A DNA stretch of 64,000 nucleotides from the NCBI RefSeq assembly GCF_036032445.1, contig NZ_CP107932.1, positions 5,954,501 through 6,018,500 of the forward strand, given 5' to 3'. This document shows positions 1 to 7,999 of this stretch, in pieces (the first letter of the stretch is position 1; the number at the start of each line of letters is the position of its first letter). A program made the translations under genes and the position numbers. The DNA comes from Nocardia sp. NBC_00416 (GTDB taxonomy: Bacteria; Actinomycetota; Actinomycetes; Mycobacteriales; Mycobacteriaceae). The notes beneath the pieces are model-generated. The model searched no databases and was not told the DNA's origin. It saw only the letters and a program-made list of their open reading frames with translations.

Positions 1-26
1 ACACGTTAACAAATAGATATGGAGTG

Positions 27-680
27 TCAAGATCGTTCGATCACACCGTTGAGCAAAACGGTGAGTCCGTAGTCGTAGTTCTCCCAGGGATGCGGCCAGT
101 CGGCGGCCAGCGCCGCGATTGTGGGAGTCAGTTCCGAATCGGCTTCCATGATCATGCGCGCCTGGCCGGGCTGGTTCGGGTCGGACCGGGCTCGATCGGA
201 CCCGCTCCGGATGGTGAGGACGCCGACCGTGAACTGCCACACCGCGCGGTATGCGGACGCCGCTTGCTCGCGGTCCAGGCCGCAGGCCAAAAATGCCTGC
301 AAGATCTCCTCGACCACCCATAAGATCGCCCGGCTGGCAAGATCCCTGCCGACCAGGACACCCACCACCCAGGGGCGCGTGGCAAGAGTGTCGTACAGCA
401 GCCGCCACAACACCACCAGTCGCTGCCGCGGGTCTTCGGGCAGATCGGGCCGCCCGAGTTCGCCCGCAACGTCGTCCAGCAGCGCAAGCAGCATCTCGTC
501 CTTGTCGCGTACGTGCCGGTAGATCGCCGTGGGAGAGCTCGACAGCCGATCCGCGACGCGGCGCATGGTCAACGCGTCGATACCTTCGGACTGCACAATC
601 TGTTCTGCGGCCGCGACAACCGCCTCGCGGGACAGTCTGGCCGGCCGACCCCGGCGCCGCATCGACTCAGTCATCAGCAC
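27..680 (-). CDS. TetR/AcrR family transcriptional regulator
   Basis: A 217-aa one-component repressor-type regulator. Residues about 13-60 form a TetR N-terminal helix-turn-helix (RLSREAVVAAAEQIV, then MRRVADRLSSSPTAIYRHV, with the typical alternating YRHVRDKDEML recognition-helix end). The remainder is an all-helical ligand-binding/dimerisation domain of the TetR_C type. Ligand and targets cannot be read from sequence. Two nearby in-frame ATG codons (680 and 674) compete for the start. No gene on the same strand lies within 300 bases upstream, so it appears to be monocistronic. The family assignment is secure; the biological role is not. Confidence 0.9.
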   Translation of the reverse strand: MLMTESMRRRGRPARLSREAVVAAAEQIVQSEGIDALTMRRVADRLSSSPTAIYRHVRDKDEMLLALLDDVAGELGRPDLPEDPRQRLVVLWRLLYDTLATRPWVVGVLVGRDLASRAILWVVEEILQAFLACGLDREQAASAYRAVWQFTVGVLTIRSGSDRARSDPNQPGQARMIMEADSELTPTIAALAADWPHPWENYDYGLTVLLNGVIERS

Positions 681-1037
681 AGTCTGTCACCGCCACGGAA
701 CAAACACGGTCATGTCCCCGAGCGCCCGTGCAGGCCGCTGAGCGCGTGATCGGTAACGGTCGAGAGTGCTGTCGGCGATAGGATCGGGACACGCTGAATA
801 CTGTTGTGTTGCAAAAAGTTGAGCGTGTCTATGCGCCCTTGATCGAATAGGGTGCCCATAACTGCCTGGGTCGGGCCGGTTGTCGGTGTGGGTGTCGCAC
901 TGCCCAGGTGTGTTCCCATCTTCGATGTGCCCTACAGGCACACAGGTGGACTGCATCTGACCCGGGACTTCGTGGGATAGACCATTCGGGGATTATCCGA
1001 AAAGCCCGTTGAGCTGCGGAAACACTTCGCGGGTTTG
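681..1037. other. Intergenic region between TetR gene and tRNA-Arg
   Basis: About 360 bases with no convincing coding frame. The only structure seen is a weak 5-bp hairpin near 923-937 (GTGCC/GGCAC). It presumably holds the promoter of the leftward TetR gene. No integrase or attachment-site repeat of the neighbouring tRNA was found here. Confidence 0.4.
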
Positions 1038-1110
1038 TGCCCTCGGCAGGATTCGAACCTGCGACACCCGCTTTAGGAGAGCGGTGCTCTATCCCCTGAG
1101 CTACGAGGGC
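1038..1110 (-). tRNA. tRNA-Arg (anticodon CCU)
   Basis: A 73-nt cloverleaf on the minus strand: 7-bp acceptor stem GCCCTCG/CGAGGGC, D arm GCTC/GAGC, anticodon stem CCGCT/AGCGG with loop CTCCTAA giving anticodon CCT, and T arm GCAGG-TTCGAAT-CCTGC. Discriminator base is A. The 3' CCA is not encoded (the following bases are CAA). It decodes the rare AGG codon in this high-GC genome. Confidence 0.97.
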
Positions 1111-1189
1111 CGGGTCGTGACCGGTGCGCTGGAGTCTACCGGGTCACCCGCCGCGGGGCCGCATCGTGGGGAGCGGCCCCGGCGGGGTG

Positions 1190-2650
1190 TCAGGCCGCGC
1201 GGGATTCTTCGTAGTCGGCGGGGTCGAAGCGGCGGGTTTTCCAGCGGTAGAGGACCGTGGCGCCCGGCCAGTTGTTGGTGATGCGGCCCGAGGCGTTGCG
1301 GTACCAGCTGGAGCAGAAGTTCCAAGGGGTGTCCTTCAGGCGTTTCTGGAGCCAGTTGTCCCAGCGTTGTTCGGTGTCGGGGCGGGCGGACAGGCCGCGG
1401 CCGGGGTTCTGGCGGAGGTATTCGATTCCCTGGCGGATGTAGCGGGCCTGGGCTTCGAGCATGTAGACGATGGAGCCGGAGCCGACGTTGGTGTTGGGGC
1501 CGTACATCATGAACAGGTTGGGGAACTGGGGGACCGAGACGCCGAGGTAGGCGCGGGCGCCTTCGGCGGCCCAGGTGTCGGCGAGTTTGCGGCCGCCGGC
1601 GCCGTAGATGTTCATGGGGGCGAGGAATTCGGTGCCCTTGAAGCCGGTGCCGTAGATGATGACGTCGACTTCGTGGTCGATTCCGTCGGCGGTGCGCACG
1701 CCGGTGGGGGTGATCTCGGTGATGGGGTTGGTCTCCACCGTGACGTTGGGCCGGGTGAGGGCGGGGAAGTAGTCGTTGGAGAAGAGGGCGCGTTTGCAGC
1801 CGGGTGCGTAGTCGGGGGTGAGCTTCTCGCGCAGGATCGGGTCGGGGACCTGGCGGGCGCGGTGACCGTCGGCGACCTTCACCACGGGTTTCTGGATGCC
1901 CTGGATATCGGTGAGGGCCAGCGCCATCACTTCGAAGAACATCCACCAGCCGAAGCGTTCGGCCCAGCGGGCCGGGGGCACGTATTTGAAGACGGCGTGG
2001 TGGCGGGGCTCGTAGGCGGCGTCGGCTTTGGGCAGCACCCAGGCGGCGGAGCGCTGGAACAGGGTGAGGTGTTCGGTGCGCGGCTGGATGCGGGGGATGT
2101 ATTGAATGGCGCTGGCGCCGGTGCCGATACAGGCGACGCGTTTGCCGGTGAGGTCGACGGAGTGGTCCCATTCGGCGGAGTGGAACGCGGGTCCGGTGAA
2201 GGTGTCGATACCGGGAATGTTGGGCAGGGCCGGGCGGGAGAGCTGGCCGACGGCGGAGATCAGGACGTCGGCGGTGAGCTGATCGCCGGCGGTGGTGCGG
2301 ATCTGCCACTTGGCGGTGGTCTCGTCGTATTCGGCGTCGCTGATCTCGGTGCCGAAGCGGATCTTGCGTTCGAGATCGTATTTGCCGACCACGCGTCGCA
2401 TGTAGTCGTGGATATCGGCCTGTTCGGAGAAGCGCCGGGGCCAATCGGAGCGCGGTTCGAAGGACCAGGAGTAGAGGGGGGACGGCACATCGCAGGCCGC
2501 GCCGGGGTAGGTGTTCTCGCGCCATACGCCGCCGAAGTCCTGGGCGCGTTCCACGATGAGGAAATCGTCGGTGCCGGAGCGTAGGAGCTCGAGTCCCATA
2601 CCGAGCCCACCGAACCCGGCCCCGATGATGATGATCGACGGCGATGTCAT
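1190..2650 (-). CDS. Flavin-dependent monooxygenase, Baeyer-Villiger type
   Basis: A 486-aa class B flavoprotein monooxygenase expected to use FAD and NADPH to oxygenate ketones or related substrates. The N-terminus carries the FAD Rossmann motif (GAGFGGLGMG, residues about 8-17). The Baeyer-Villiger fingerprint FxGxxxHxxxW is present as FTGPAFHSAEW around residues 150-160. A second dinucleotide motif follows as GTGASA. The ATG at 2650 is chosen because the Rossmann strand begins immediately after it; an upstream ATG at 2755 would add 35 residues with no homology signal. It is divergent from the acyl-CoA ligase gene. Its substrate is unknown, and the neighbouring ligase only hints at lipid or steroid-like metabolism. 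Confidence 0.9.
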   Translation of the reverse strand: MTSPSIIIIGAGFGGLGMGLELLRSGTDDFLIVERAQDFGGVWRENTYPGAACDVPSPLYSWSFEPRSDWPRRFSEQADIHDYMRRVVGKYDLERKIRFGTEISDAEYDETTAKWQIRTTAGDQLTADVLISAVGQLSRPALPNIPGIDTFTGPAFHSAEWDHSVDLTGKRVACIGTGASAIQYIPRIQPRTEHLTLFQRSAAWVLPKADAAYEPRHHAVFKYVPPARWAERFGWWMFFEVMALALTDIQGIQKPVVKVADGHRARQVPDPILREKLTPDYAPGCKRALFSNDYFPALTRPNVTVETNPITEITPTGVRTADGIDHEVDVIIYGTGFKGTEFLAPMNIYGAGGRKLADTWAAEGARAYLGVSVPQFPNLFMMYGPNTNVGSGSIVYMLEAQARYIRQGIEYLRQNPGRGLSARPDTEQRWDNWLQKRLKDTPWNFCSSWYRNASGRITNNWPGATVLYRWKTRRFDPADYEESRAA

Positions 2651-3217
2651 GGTCCAAGGGTAGGGGCGGGCGACGGTGCGTTCGAAGAGAACGACGGACA
2701 TCGAATCAACATTTTCGGCCACGATTCGGGGGCCGAAAAGGCCGTGCGCGTGCATCTGTAAGCGACTCGGCGTTATTTCTGATCACTTGTTCACGATCGG
2801 AATAACGGGTGGTCGCGGGGCTCCGGAGCTGAGGTATTCATCCCATCAATGGGGCACGGAGTGGGGACGTGTCTCGTTTCGATGTCATTTCGTTATCTGA
2901 CTTGGCATCGGGCCGGATTCCCGGCTATCACAGTCATGTGCTCGGCGGCGATGGCGCAGTGCCGGTGGCCCGCAGGGGGCGTCGCGGGCATTGCGTCTCA
3001 TCCCGCTGTCCGGCGCCGGCCGCCGCGCCGCCTTCCTTCCCGTGCTGACCAGCGGTGGCGGTGGAGTTCCCCGTTTCCCGCGACCTTCCCCACGCTCGGC
3101 TACTCCACGGTAGTGTGCGGCGGTGTGATGTGAGTCATGTTCGTTCCTGTGTCTCACAGAGTGCGACGGGCTCACGGCACGCCGTCCCGCCACCCAGATG
3201 AGTTAGGGGTATTTCCG
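2651..3217. other. Divergent intergenic region
   Basis: About 570 bases between the leftward monooxygenase and the rightward acyl-CoA ligase. Open frames exist on both strands but none shows a convincing start, ribosome site or recognisable protein. It presumably holds both promoters. A short dyad TGTG-TCT-CACA lies around 3153-3163, ahead of the ligase gene. Confidence 0.4.
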
Positions 3218-4855
3218 ATGCTGAGCACCATGATGGACGACCAGCTGTCGTTGGCCACGCTGTTGCGCTACGCGTCCACCTTCGTCGGCGATTCCACGGT
3301 GTCCACCTGGACCGGTGACGGAGTCCGCACCATGACCTTCCGCGAGGTGGGCGCCGATTCGGCGCGGCTGGCCAACGCGCTGACCGAACTCGGGATCGAG
3401 CAGGGCGACCGGGTCGGCACCTTCATGTGGAACAACAACGAGCATTTCCTGGCCTATATCGCGATCCCGGCCATGGGCGCGGTGCTGCACGCGCTGAACA
3501 TCCGGTTGTCGGCCGAGCAGCTGATCTTCGTGGCCAACCACGCCGAAGACCAGGTGGTGCTCGTGGACGGCAGCCTGGTGCCGATGTTCGCCCAGTACCT
3601 GCCGCATCTGAAAACGGTCCGGCACGTGATCGTGGTGAACGGAGACGCGGCGGCACTGACCGCACCCGAGGGTGTCGCCGTGCACGATTACGCCGAGCTC
3701 TTGGCGAAATACCCTGCCGAATTCGACTTTCCGGTGCTGGACGAGCGCACGGCGTCGTCGATGTGCTACACGTCCGGCACCACCGGAGATCCGAAGGGCG
3801 TCGTCTACTCCCATCGGTCGAACTGGCTGCACGCCATGCAGGCCACCACGCCCTCGTCGATGGGGACACGCAACGACGACACCATGCTCGCCATCGTGCC
3901 GCTGTTCCACGCGAACGCCTGGGGGCTGCCCTACACAGCGCTGCTGACCGGCGCGAATCTGCTGATGCCGGACCGGTTCCTGCAGCCGGCGCCGCTGCTG
4001 GAGATGATGGCGAAGGTGAAACCCACGTTCGCCGCGGCGGTGCCGACGATCTGGGGCGGGGTGCTGGCCGCGCTGAACGCGAACCCGCAGGACATCAGCC
4101 ATCTGCGTTCGGTGGTGGTGGGCGGTGCGGCCGCGCCGCCGGCGATGATGAAGGCGTTCGAGCAGAAGCACGGGGTGCCGGTGGTCCACGCCTGGGGAAT
4201 GACCGAGACCTCACCGCTGGGCAGTGTGGCGCAGCCGCCGCAGGGCGTGACCGAGGAGGAGGCCTGGGCCTACCGGGTCACCCAGGGGCGGTTCCCGGCC
4301 GGGGTCAGCGCCCGGCTGGTCGGCGACGACGGAAAAGTGCTGCCCAACGACGGCAGTTCCCTGGGCGAGGTCGAGGTGCGCGGTCCGTGGATCACCGGGT
4401 CCTATTACTCGCCCGACGGGGTGGAGGTCGACCCGAGCAAGTTCGACGACGGCTGGTTGCGCACCGGTGATGTAGGCAAGATCAGCCCGGACGGCTATCT
4501 GACGCTGGTCGACCGGTCCAAGGATGTGATCAAGTCCGGCGGTGAGTGGATCTCCTCGGTCGACCTGGAGAACGCGGTGATGGGGCATCCCGCCGTGGCG
4601 GAGGCGGCGGTGATCGGCATCCCCGACGAGAAGTGGGACGAGCGCCCGCTGGTGGCGATCGTGCCGGCCGAGGGCGCGACGGTGGAACCGGCGGAACTGC
4701 GCGAATTCCTGGCGGATCGGTTCGCCAAATGGCAACTGCCGGAGTACTGGACGTTCATCACCGAGGTGCCCAAGACCAGTGTCGGCAAGTTCGACAAGAA
4801 ACGACTGCGGGCGCAGCATGCGGACGGCGAGCTGACCGTCACGACCGTTCGCTGA
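3218..4855 (+). CDS. Fatty-acyl-CoA ligase (acyl-CoA synthetase, FadD-like)
   Basis: A 545-aa AMP-dependent ligase that would activate a fatty or other carboxylic acid through an acyl-adenylate to the CoA thioester. Diagnostic motifs are the P-loop-like YTSGTTGDPKGVVYSH (residues about 184-199), WGMTETSP (about 328-335), WLRTGDVG (about 412-419) and the C-terminal lysine motif KTSVGKFDKK (about 520-530). It is full length. The ATG at 3218 is preferred over the ATG at 3137 because the upstream 27 residues look non-coding and a weak TTAGGGG site precedes 3218. The FFAT-type family includes medium- and long-chain ligases; chain length cannot be assigned. Its nearest neighbour downstream is convergent. 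Confidence 0.92.
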   Translation: MLSTMMDDQLSLATLLRYASTFVGDSTVSTWTGDGVRTMTFREVGADSARLANALTELGIEQGDRVGTFMWNNNEHFLAYIAIPAMGAVLHALNIRLSAEQLIFVANHAEDQVVLVDGSLVPMFAQYLPHLKTVRHVIVVNGDAAALTAPEGVAVHDYAELLAKYPAEFDFPVLDERTASSMCYTSGTTGDPKGVVYSHRSNWLHAMQATTPSSMGTRNDDTMLAIVPLFHANAWGLPYTALLTGANLLMPDRFLQPAPLLEMMAKVKPTFAAAVPTIWGGVLAALNANPQDISHLRSVVVGGAAAPPAMMKAFEQKHGVPVVHAWGMTETSPLGSVAQPPQGVTEEEAWAYRVTQGRFPAGVSARLVGDDGKVLPNDGSSLGEVEVRGPWITGSYYSPDGVEVDPSKFDDGWLRTGDVGKISPDGYLTLVDRSKDVIKSGGEWISSVDLENAVMGHPAVAEAAVIGIPDEKWDERPLVAIVPAEGATVEPAELREFLADRFAKWQLPEYWTFITEVPKTSVGKFDKKRLRAQHADGELTVTTVR

Positions 4856-4897
4856 CGCTTCCGCCTGATCGTGGGGTTCCCGCCGCCCGGATGAGCG

Positions 4898-4925
4898 GTC
4901 CCCGGCGCGAATTCGCGCCGGGGAC
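4898..4925. terminator. Perfect 28-bp palindrome, bidirectional terminator
   Basis: Two 14-base arms (GTCCCCGGCGCGAA and its reverse complement) meet with no spacer at AATT. It lies between the convergent ends of the acyl-CoA ligase gene and the small leftward gene, the position expected for a shared terminator. There is no T tract, as is common in actinobacteria. Confidence 0.7.
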
Positions 4926-4934
4926 CTGTCGGGC

Positions 4935-5327
4935 TCAGCAGTTCCGCAGTTCCGGGCTCTGGTTGAGCAACTGGTTGCGGGGACTGATGAACCGGCTGTA
5001 CGTTTCGCCGCCGACCGCGGCGAGCGGGAACGCCGCGACCCGGTGGCAGTTCTGGAAGGCCAGCTTCACGCCGAAATGCCGTTCCAGGCCGCCACGGATG
5101 GCGTCGGAGGCGAGGGCGCGCAGCAGTTGGCCGCGTGCTGTCTCGTCGGGCGGGGGGACTTCGTTGTCGGCGAATTCCGCGGTGCCGGACTCCAATTCGC
5201 CGGCGACGCGACTCACGACCTCCCAGGCGTAGGGCAGGGAGTTGCGGACGCATTCGACGAATTCGGCGTCGGTGACATCACCGCGTTCAGCGCGTTCCAG
5301 TAAGGCGGTGGGGACATCTAGGGACAC
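4935..5327 (-). CDS. Small conserved actinobacterial protein (SCO5389-like)
   Basis: A 130-aa cytosolic protein of unknown biochemical function. From memory it closely resembles the Streptomyces SCO5389 family, with shared blocks SLPYAWE, FADN..PPPDE, ARGQLLRALASDAIRG, HFGV.LAFQNCHRVA and the C-terminal QLLNQSPELR. The length equals that family. The start is GTG at 5327, four bases after a very strong AGGAGGT ribosome-binding site. There are no membrane segments or signal peptide. The conservation implies a core role, but nothing in the sequence names one. Confidence 0.85.
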   Translation of the reverse strand: MSLDVPTALLERAERGDVTDAEFVECVRNSLPYAWEVVSRVAGELESGTAEFADNEVPPPDETARGQLLRALASDAIRGGLERHFGVKLAFQNCHRVAAFPLAAVGGETYSRFISPRNQLLNQSPELRNC

Positions 5328-5828
5328 GGCGACCTCCTGAGGTCAACTCGTCTTCGGCTGATGATGCGGAAACCCGCGGCAGATCTGCCGGGCCGAGTCT
5401 AATCGAAATTGGTTGTCAATAGCGGTGGATTGGCTGTGAAAGTCGTTAGAAGGCGCAGCTTTTCAGAAATAGCGAAGCCATTGCCCCGGCTCGATCATTC
5501 GGGGCCGGCACGCCGCGGCCACCTCGGTTCACGGGCGGAGTCGCGGGTGACGGCGCGCGAGGGACTGCGGTTGCTGCCGAGCTTTCGATGCCTCGCGGCG
5601 TGGGAATCGGGGTCCGGAAATGTTACGAAAGGGGCACTGGATCTCGCGAGGTCGGCGGGTCGATAAATCGATCTGACCTGCACGTTCACCGAAAAGGTTG
5701 CGATATGGTCACGGGCCGGTAGAGTTACCGTCACAACGGATGCCGAAACGTTACGTTTACCCGGCTGAAGCAGCCTGGATCCGTATACGGCGTTCGTGAC
5801 CATCATGATCGGATAGCGAGGACGGACT
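5328..5828. other. Divergent intergenic region upstream of M23 peptidase
   Basis: About 500 bases between the leftward SCO5389-like gene and the rightward M23 peptidase gene. No convincing protein-coding frame. Regulation by a cyclic-di-AMP riboswitch is known upstream of some actinobacterial cell-wall hydrolases; I looked for its conserved core and did not find a credible match. Confidence 0.35.
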
Positions 5829-6692
5829 TTGGCGCACCATCGACTAGGCCCCAGTTCCATCACCGTTATGAGCCTTGTCGGCGAGGATGTCCGCGTCAGC
5901 CCGCGCCGTCACCGTGCCGACGTCACCACCGGCGAGAAGGTCCGCGCCGCCGCCGGCGCCGCGGTCGCGGCCGGCGCGCTGATCGGCACCGCCTCCCAGG
6001 TCGCTCCGGCAATCGCCTACGCCTCGCCGCTGCTCCCCGGTGGCGGCCACGACGACGCGATCGAGGCCGAACCGGCCACGCCCGCACCGGAAGCGGTCGT
6101 ATCCGAGGCCGAGCACATGGCGCAGGCCGCCCCGGTCGCCGCGCCCCGGCCCGCGCCCGTCCAGGCCGCCCCGATCGCCGCTCCGGTGGCCGCGCCGTTC
6201 GGGCTGAGCAATCTGCCGCCCGAGGTCGCCGTCCCGCTCACCCAGGCCGAGCAGACCCTCAAACAGCTGCACCAGCAGTTCGCTCCCGCCACGGCGGTTC
6301 GCCCGGTGGCCGGAGTCATCAGCTCCACCTACGGCAGCCGGTGGGGCACCATGCACAACGGCATCGACTTCGCCGATTCCCTCGGCGCCCCGATCCAGTC
6401 GGTCGCCAGCGGCACCGTGGTCGAGGCCGGCCCCGCCTCCGGGTTCGGAATGTGGGTCCGGGTGCTGCACGACGACGGCACCACCGGTGTCTACGGGCAT
6501 GTGAACGATATCTATGTCACCCAGGGGCAGCGGGTGAACGCCGGTGACGTGATCGCCACCGTCGGCAACCGCGGCAACTCCACCGGCCCGCATCTGCATC
6601 TGGAGATCTGGGATCAAGGTGGCAACAAGATCGATCCGATGACCTGGATGGTGTCCAAGGGGGTGCCACTGGAGTGGGGTCCCTCGCACTGA
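5829..6692 (+). CDS. M23 family metallopeptidase (peptidoglycan hydrolase)
   Basis: An exported zinc peptidase expected to cut peptide bridges of peptidoglycan during growth or division. Zinc ligands and catalytic residues are visible: HNGID (H176, D180), YGHV (H224) and HLHLE (H255, H257), in the standard LytM/M23 spacing at the C-terminus. The N-terminal part has a basic stretch, an Ala/Gly-rich hydrophobic segment (about residues 40-65, signal-like) and a Pro/Ala-rich linker. The start is uncertain: TTG at 5829 follows GAGGAC, while an ATG at 5868 is also possible and leaves the signal segment intact. The stop lies inside the start of the following regulator gene, so the two are probably co-transcribed. 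Confidence 0.88.
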   Translation: MAHHRLGPSSITVMSLVGEDVRVSPRRHRADVTTGEKVRAAAGAAVAAGALIGTASQVAPAIAYASPLLPGGGHDDAIEAEPATPAPEAVVSEAEHMAQAAPVAAPRPAPVQAAPIAAPVAAPFGLSNLPPEVAVPLTQAEQTLKQLHQQFAPATAVRPVAGVISSTYGSRWGTMHNGIDFADSLGAPIQSVASGTVVEAGPASGFGMWVRVLHDDGTTGVYGHVNDIYVTQGQRVNAGDVIATVGNRGNSTGPHLHLEIWDQGGNKIDPMTWMVSKGVPLEWGPSH

Positions 6693-7747
6693 GTACGACA
6701 GAATCGCTCCGTCCGATCCTTGCCACTCCCATGGAGTTGCAGGGAGAACTGCGAACGCCCGGCGTGACCGAACTGGCCGATATATTCGAACCCGACTCGA
6801 CCCACGGCCGCGTCTACGCGGCCCTGGTGCATCGACCGAGGTCCAGCCCTGCCGATATCGCTCGGCATACGGGGCTGCCCGAAACCGTCGTCGACGCCGC
6901 ACTCGACGATCTCTGCGGCCTGCGTGCCGTGGTCCGGCTCGCCGATGCCGACGGCACCCCGCGCTGGGACGCGCACGCGCCCGAATCGCTGTCCGAGGCC
7001 GAGGCGCGGCGGCGTCGCCAGGAGATCAGCACCATGCACGCGGCCGCGGCCCGGCTCAGCGAGACCTTCCGCTCCGTGCGGCGCTCGCAGGGCTGGAACG
7101 GTGTGGTGACACCGGTGTTCGAGCGGGCCGAACTGCTCGCCGATTTCGAGGCGCTGCACGCCAACGCCGACTACTCGGTGAAGATGGTCGAACGCAGCCC
7201 GCATCTGAGCGACCCCGAACGCGATAACCGCATCGCCGAACTGAAACAGGCCCGGATCGCCGAAGGGGTGCGTTACCGGATCCTCTACCAGGACACGATC
7301 TATCAGGACGCGGACCGGTTGCGGCACGCTCTGGCCACCAATGCCAAGGGCGCGCAGGCGCGTACGCTGCCCGATCCGCCGTTCAAACTCATCGTCGCCG
7401 ACGACCAGCGCGCCAGTCTGGTCCTGCACACCGATGAACGTCGGCCCGACCCGATGGCGCTGCGGATCAACGGGTCACCGCTGCTGGATATGTTGATCCG
7501 TAGTTTCGATGTGCTGTGGACGCTGTCCGCACCGATCTCGGTGCAGCCCGAAGCCGACGAACTCGACGAACGCGACCGGGCCATCCTCACCATGATGGGG
7601 ATGGGCGCGACCGACGATACGATCGCGCGCCGGCTCGGCATGTCCCGCCGCACCGTGGTCCGGCGGACCGCCCGGCTGCTGGAGCGGCTCGGCGCCAGCA
7701 CCCGCTTCCAAGCCGGTGTGCAGGCGATCCGGCGCGGCTGGTTGTGA
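6674..7747 (+). CDS. LuxR-type HTH transcriptional regulator
   Basis: A 357-aa regulator. A winged-helix-like N-terminal region (residues about 45-90, TELADIFEPD...ADIARHTGLPETVVDAALDDL) resembles TrmB/MarR-like DNA-binding folds. A central ligand- or signal-binding region follows. The C-terminus (about 297-357) is a LuxR-type helix-turn-helix (ERDRAILTMMGMGATDDTIA, then RRLGMSRRTVVRRTARLLERLG). The GTG at 6674 overlaps the M23 gene by 19 bases and has AAGGGGG eight bases upstream; an ATG at 6731 has no good ribosome site. It sits 250 bases upstream of the NRPS genes on the same strand, which makes it the best local candidate for their regulator. That link is inferred from position only. Confidence 0.82.
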   Translation: MGSLALSTTESLRPILATPMELQGELRTPGVTELADIFEPDSTHGRVYAALVHRPRSSPADIARHTGLPETVVDAALDDLCGLRAVVRLADADGTPRWDAHAPESLSEAEARRRRQEISTMHAAAARLSETFRSVRRSQGWNGVVTPVFERAELLADFEALHANADYSVKMVERSPHLSDPERDNRIAELKQARIAEGVRYRILYQDTIYQDADRLRHALATNAKGAQARTLPDPPFKLIVADDQRASLVLHTDERRPDPMALRINGSPLLDMLIRSFDVLWTLSAPISVQPEADELDERDRAILTMMGMGATDDTIARRLGMSRRTVVRRTARLLERLGASTRFQAGVQAIRRGWL

Positions 7748-7941
7748 GCTGATTCACTCGTCGGGCCGGGGCTGCAACGCCCGGCCCGATCAAGCCGATG
7801 TAGCCCCCGGGAACTATCCGGCGGCAGCCCTCCTGAGAGGGTGGTGGGCGGCGTCCGTCGTTCTCGTTCCCCGGGCGGCGACTGCGGGCGCTCCCGATAT
7901 GATGGCCAGACCGCGCTGGCCCCGGTAGAGATGTCCTTTTG

Positions 7942-7959
7942 CCCTACGGGCACGTAGGG
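7942..7959 (+). promoter_or_regulatory. Hairpin in the leader of the first NRPS gene
   Basis: A 7-bp perfect stem (CCCTACG/CGTAGGG) with a GGCA loop, about 40 bases before the NRPS start codon. A GAGAGG ribosome-binding site at 7981-7986 follows it. It could be an mRNA leader element or simply chance; no promoter hexamers were convincingly identified in 7748-7999. Confidence 0.35.
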
Positions 7960-7999
7960 GGCCGGGTCCTGGCTCGATCCGAGAGGTGAATGCACTCGA

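Noticed and set aside
1038..1110. tRNA-Arg as an integration site of a genomic island
   Set aside because: No integrase, direct repeat of the tRNA 3' end or mobile genes are visible on either side.
1124..2584. A 486-codon plus-strand frame antisense to the flavin monooxygenase
   Set aside because: Low-complexity Gly/Val/Ala translation and no motif, while the minus strand has FAD and Baeyer-Villiger fingerprints.
5640..5828. Cyclic-di-AMP riboswitch upstream of the M23 peptidase
   Set aside because: The position would fit, but the conserved core sequence and pairing were not found by eye; a covariance-model scan would be decisive.
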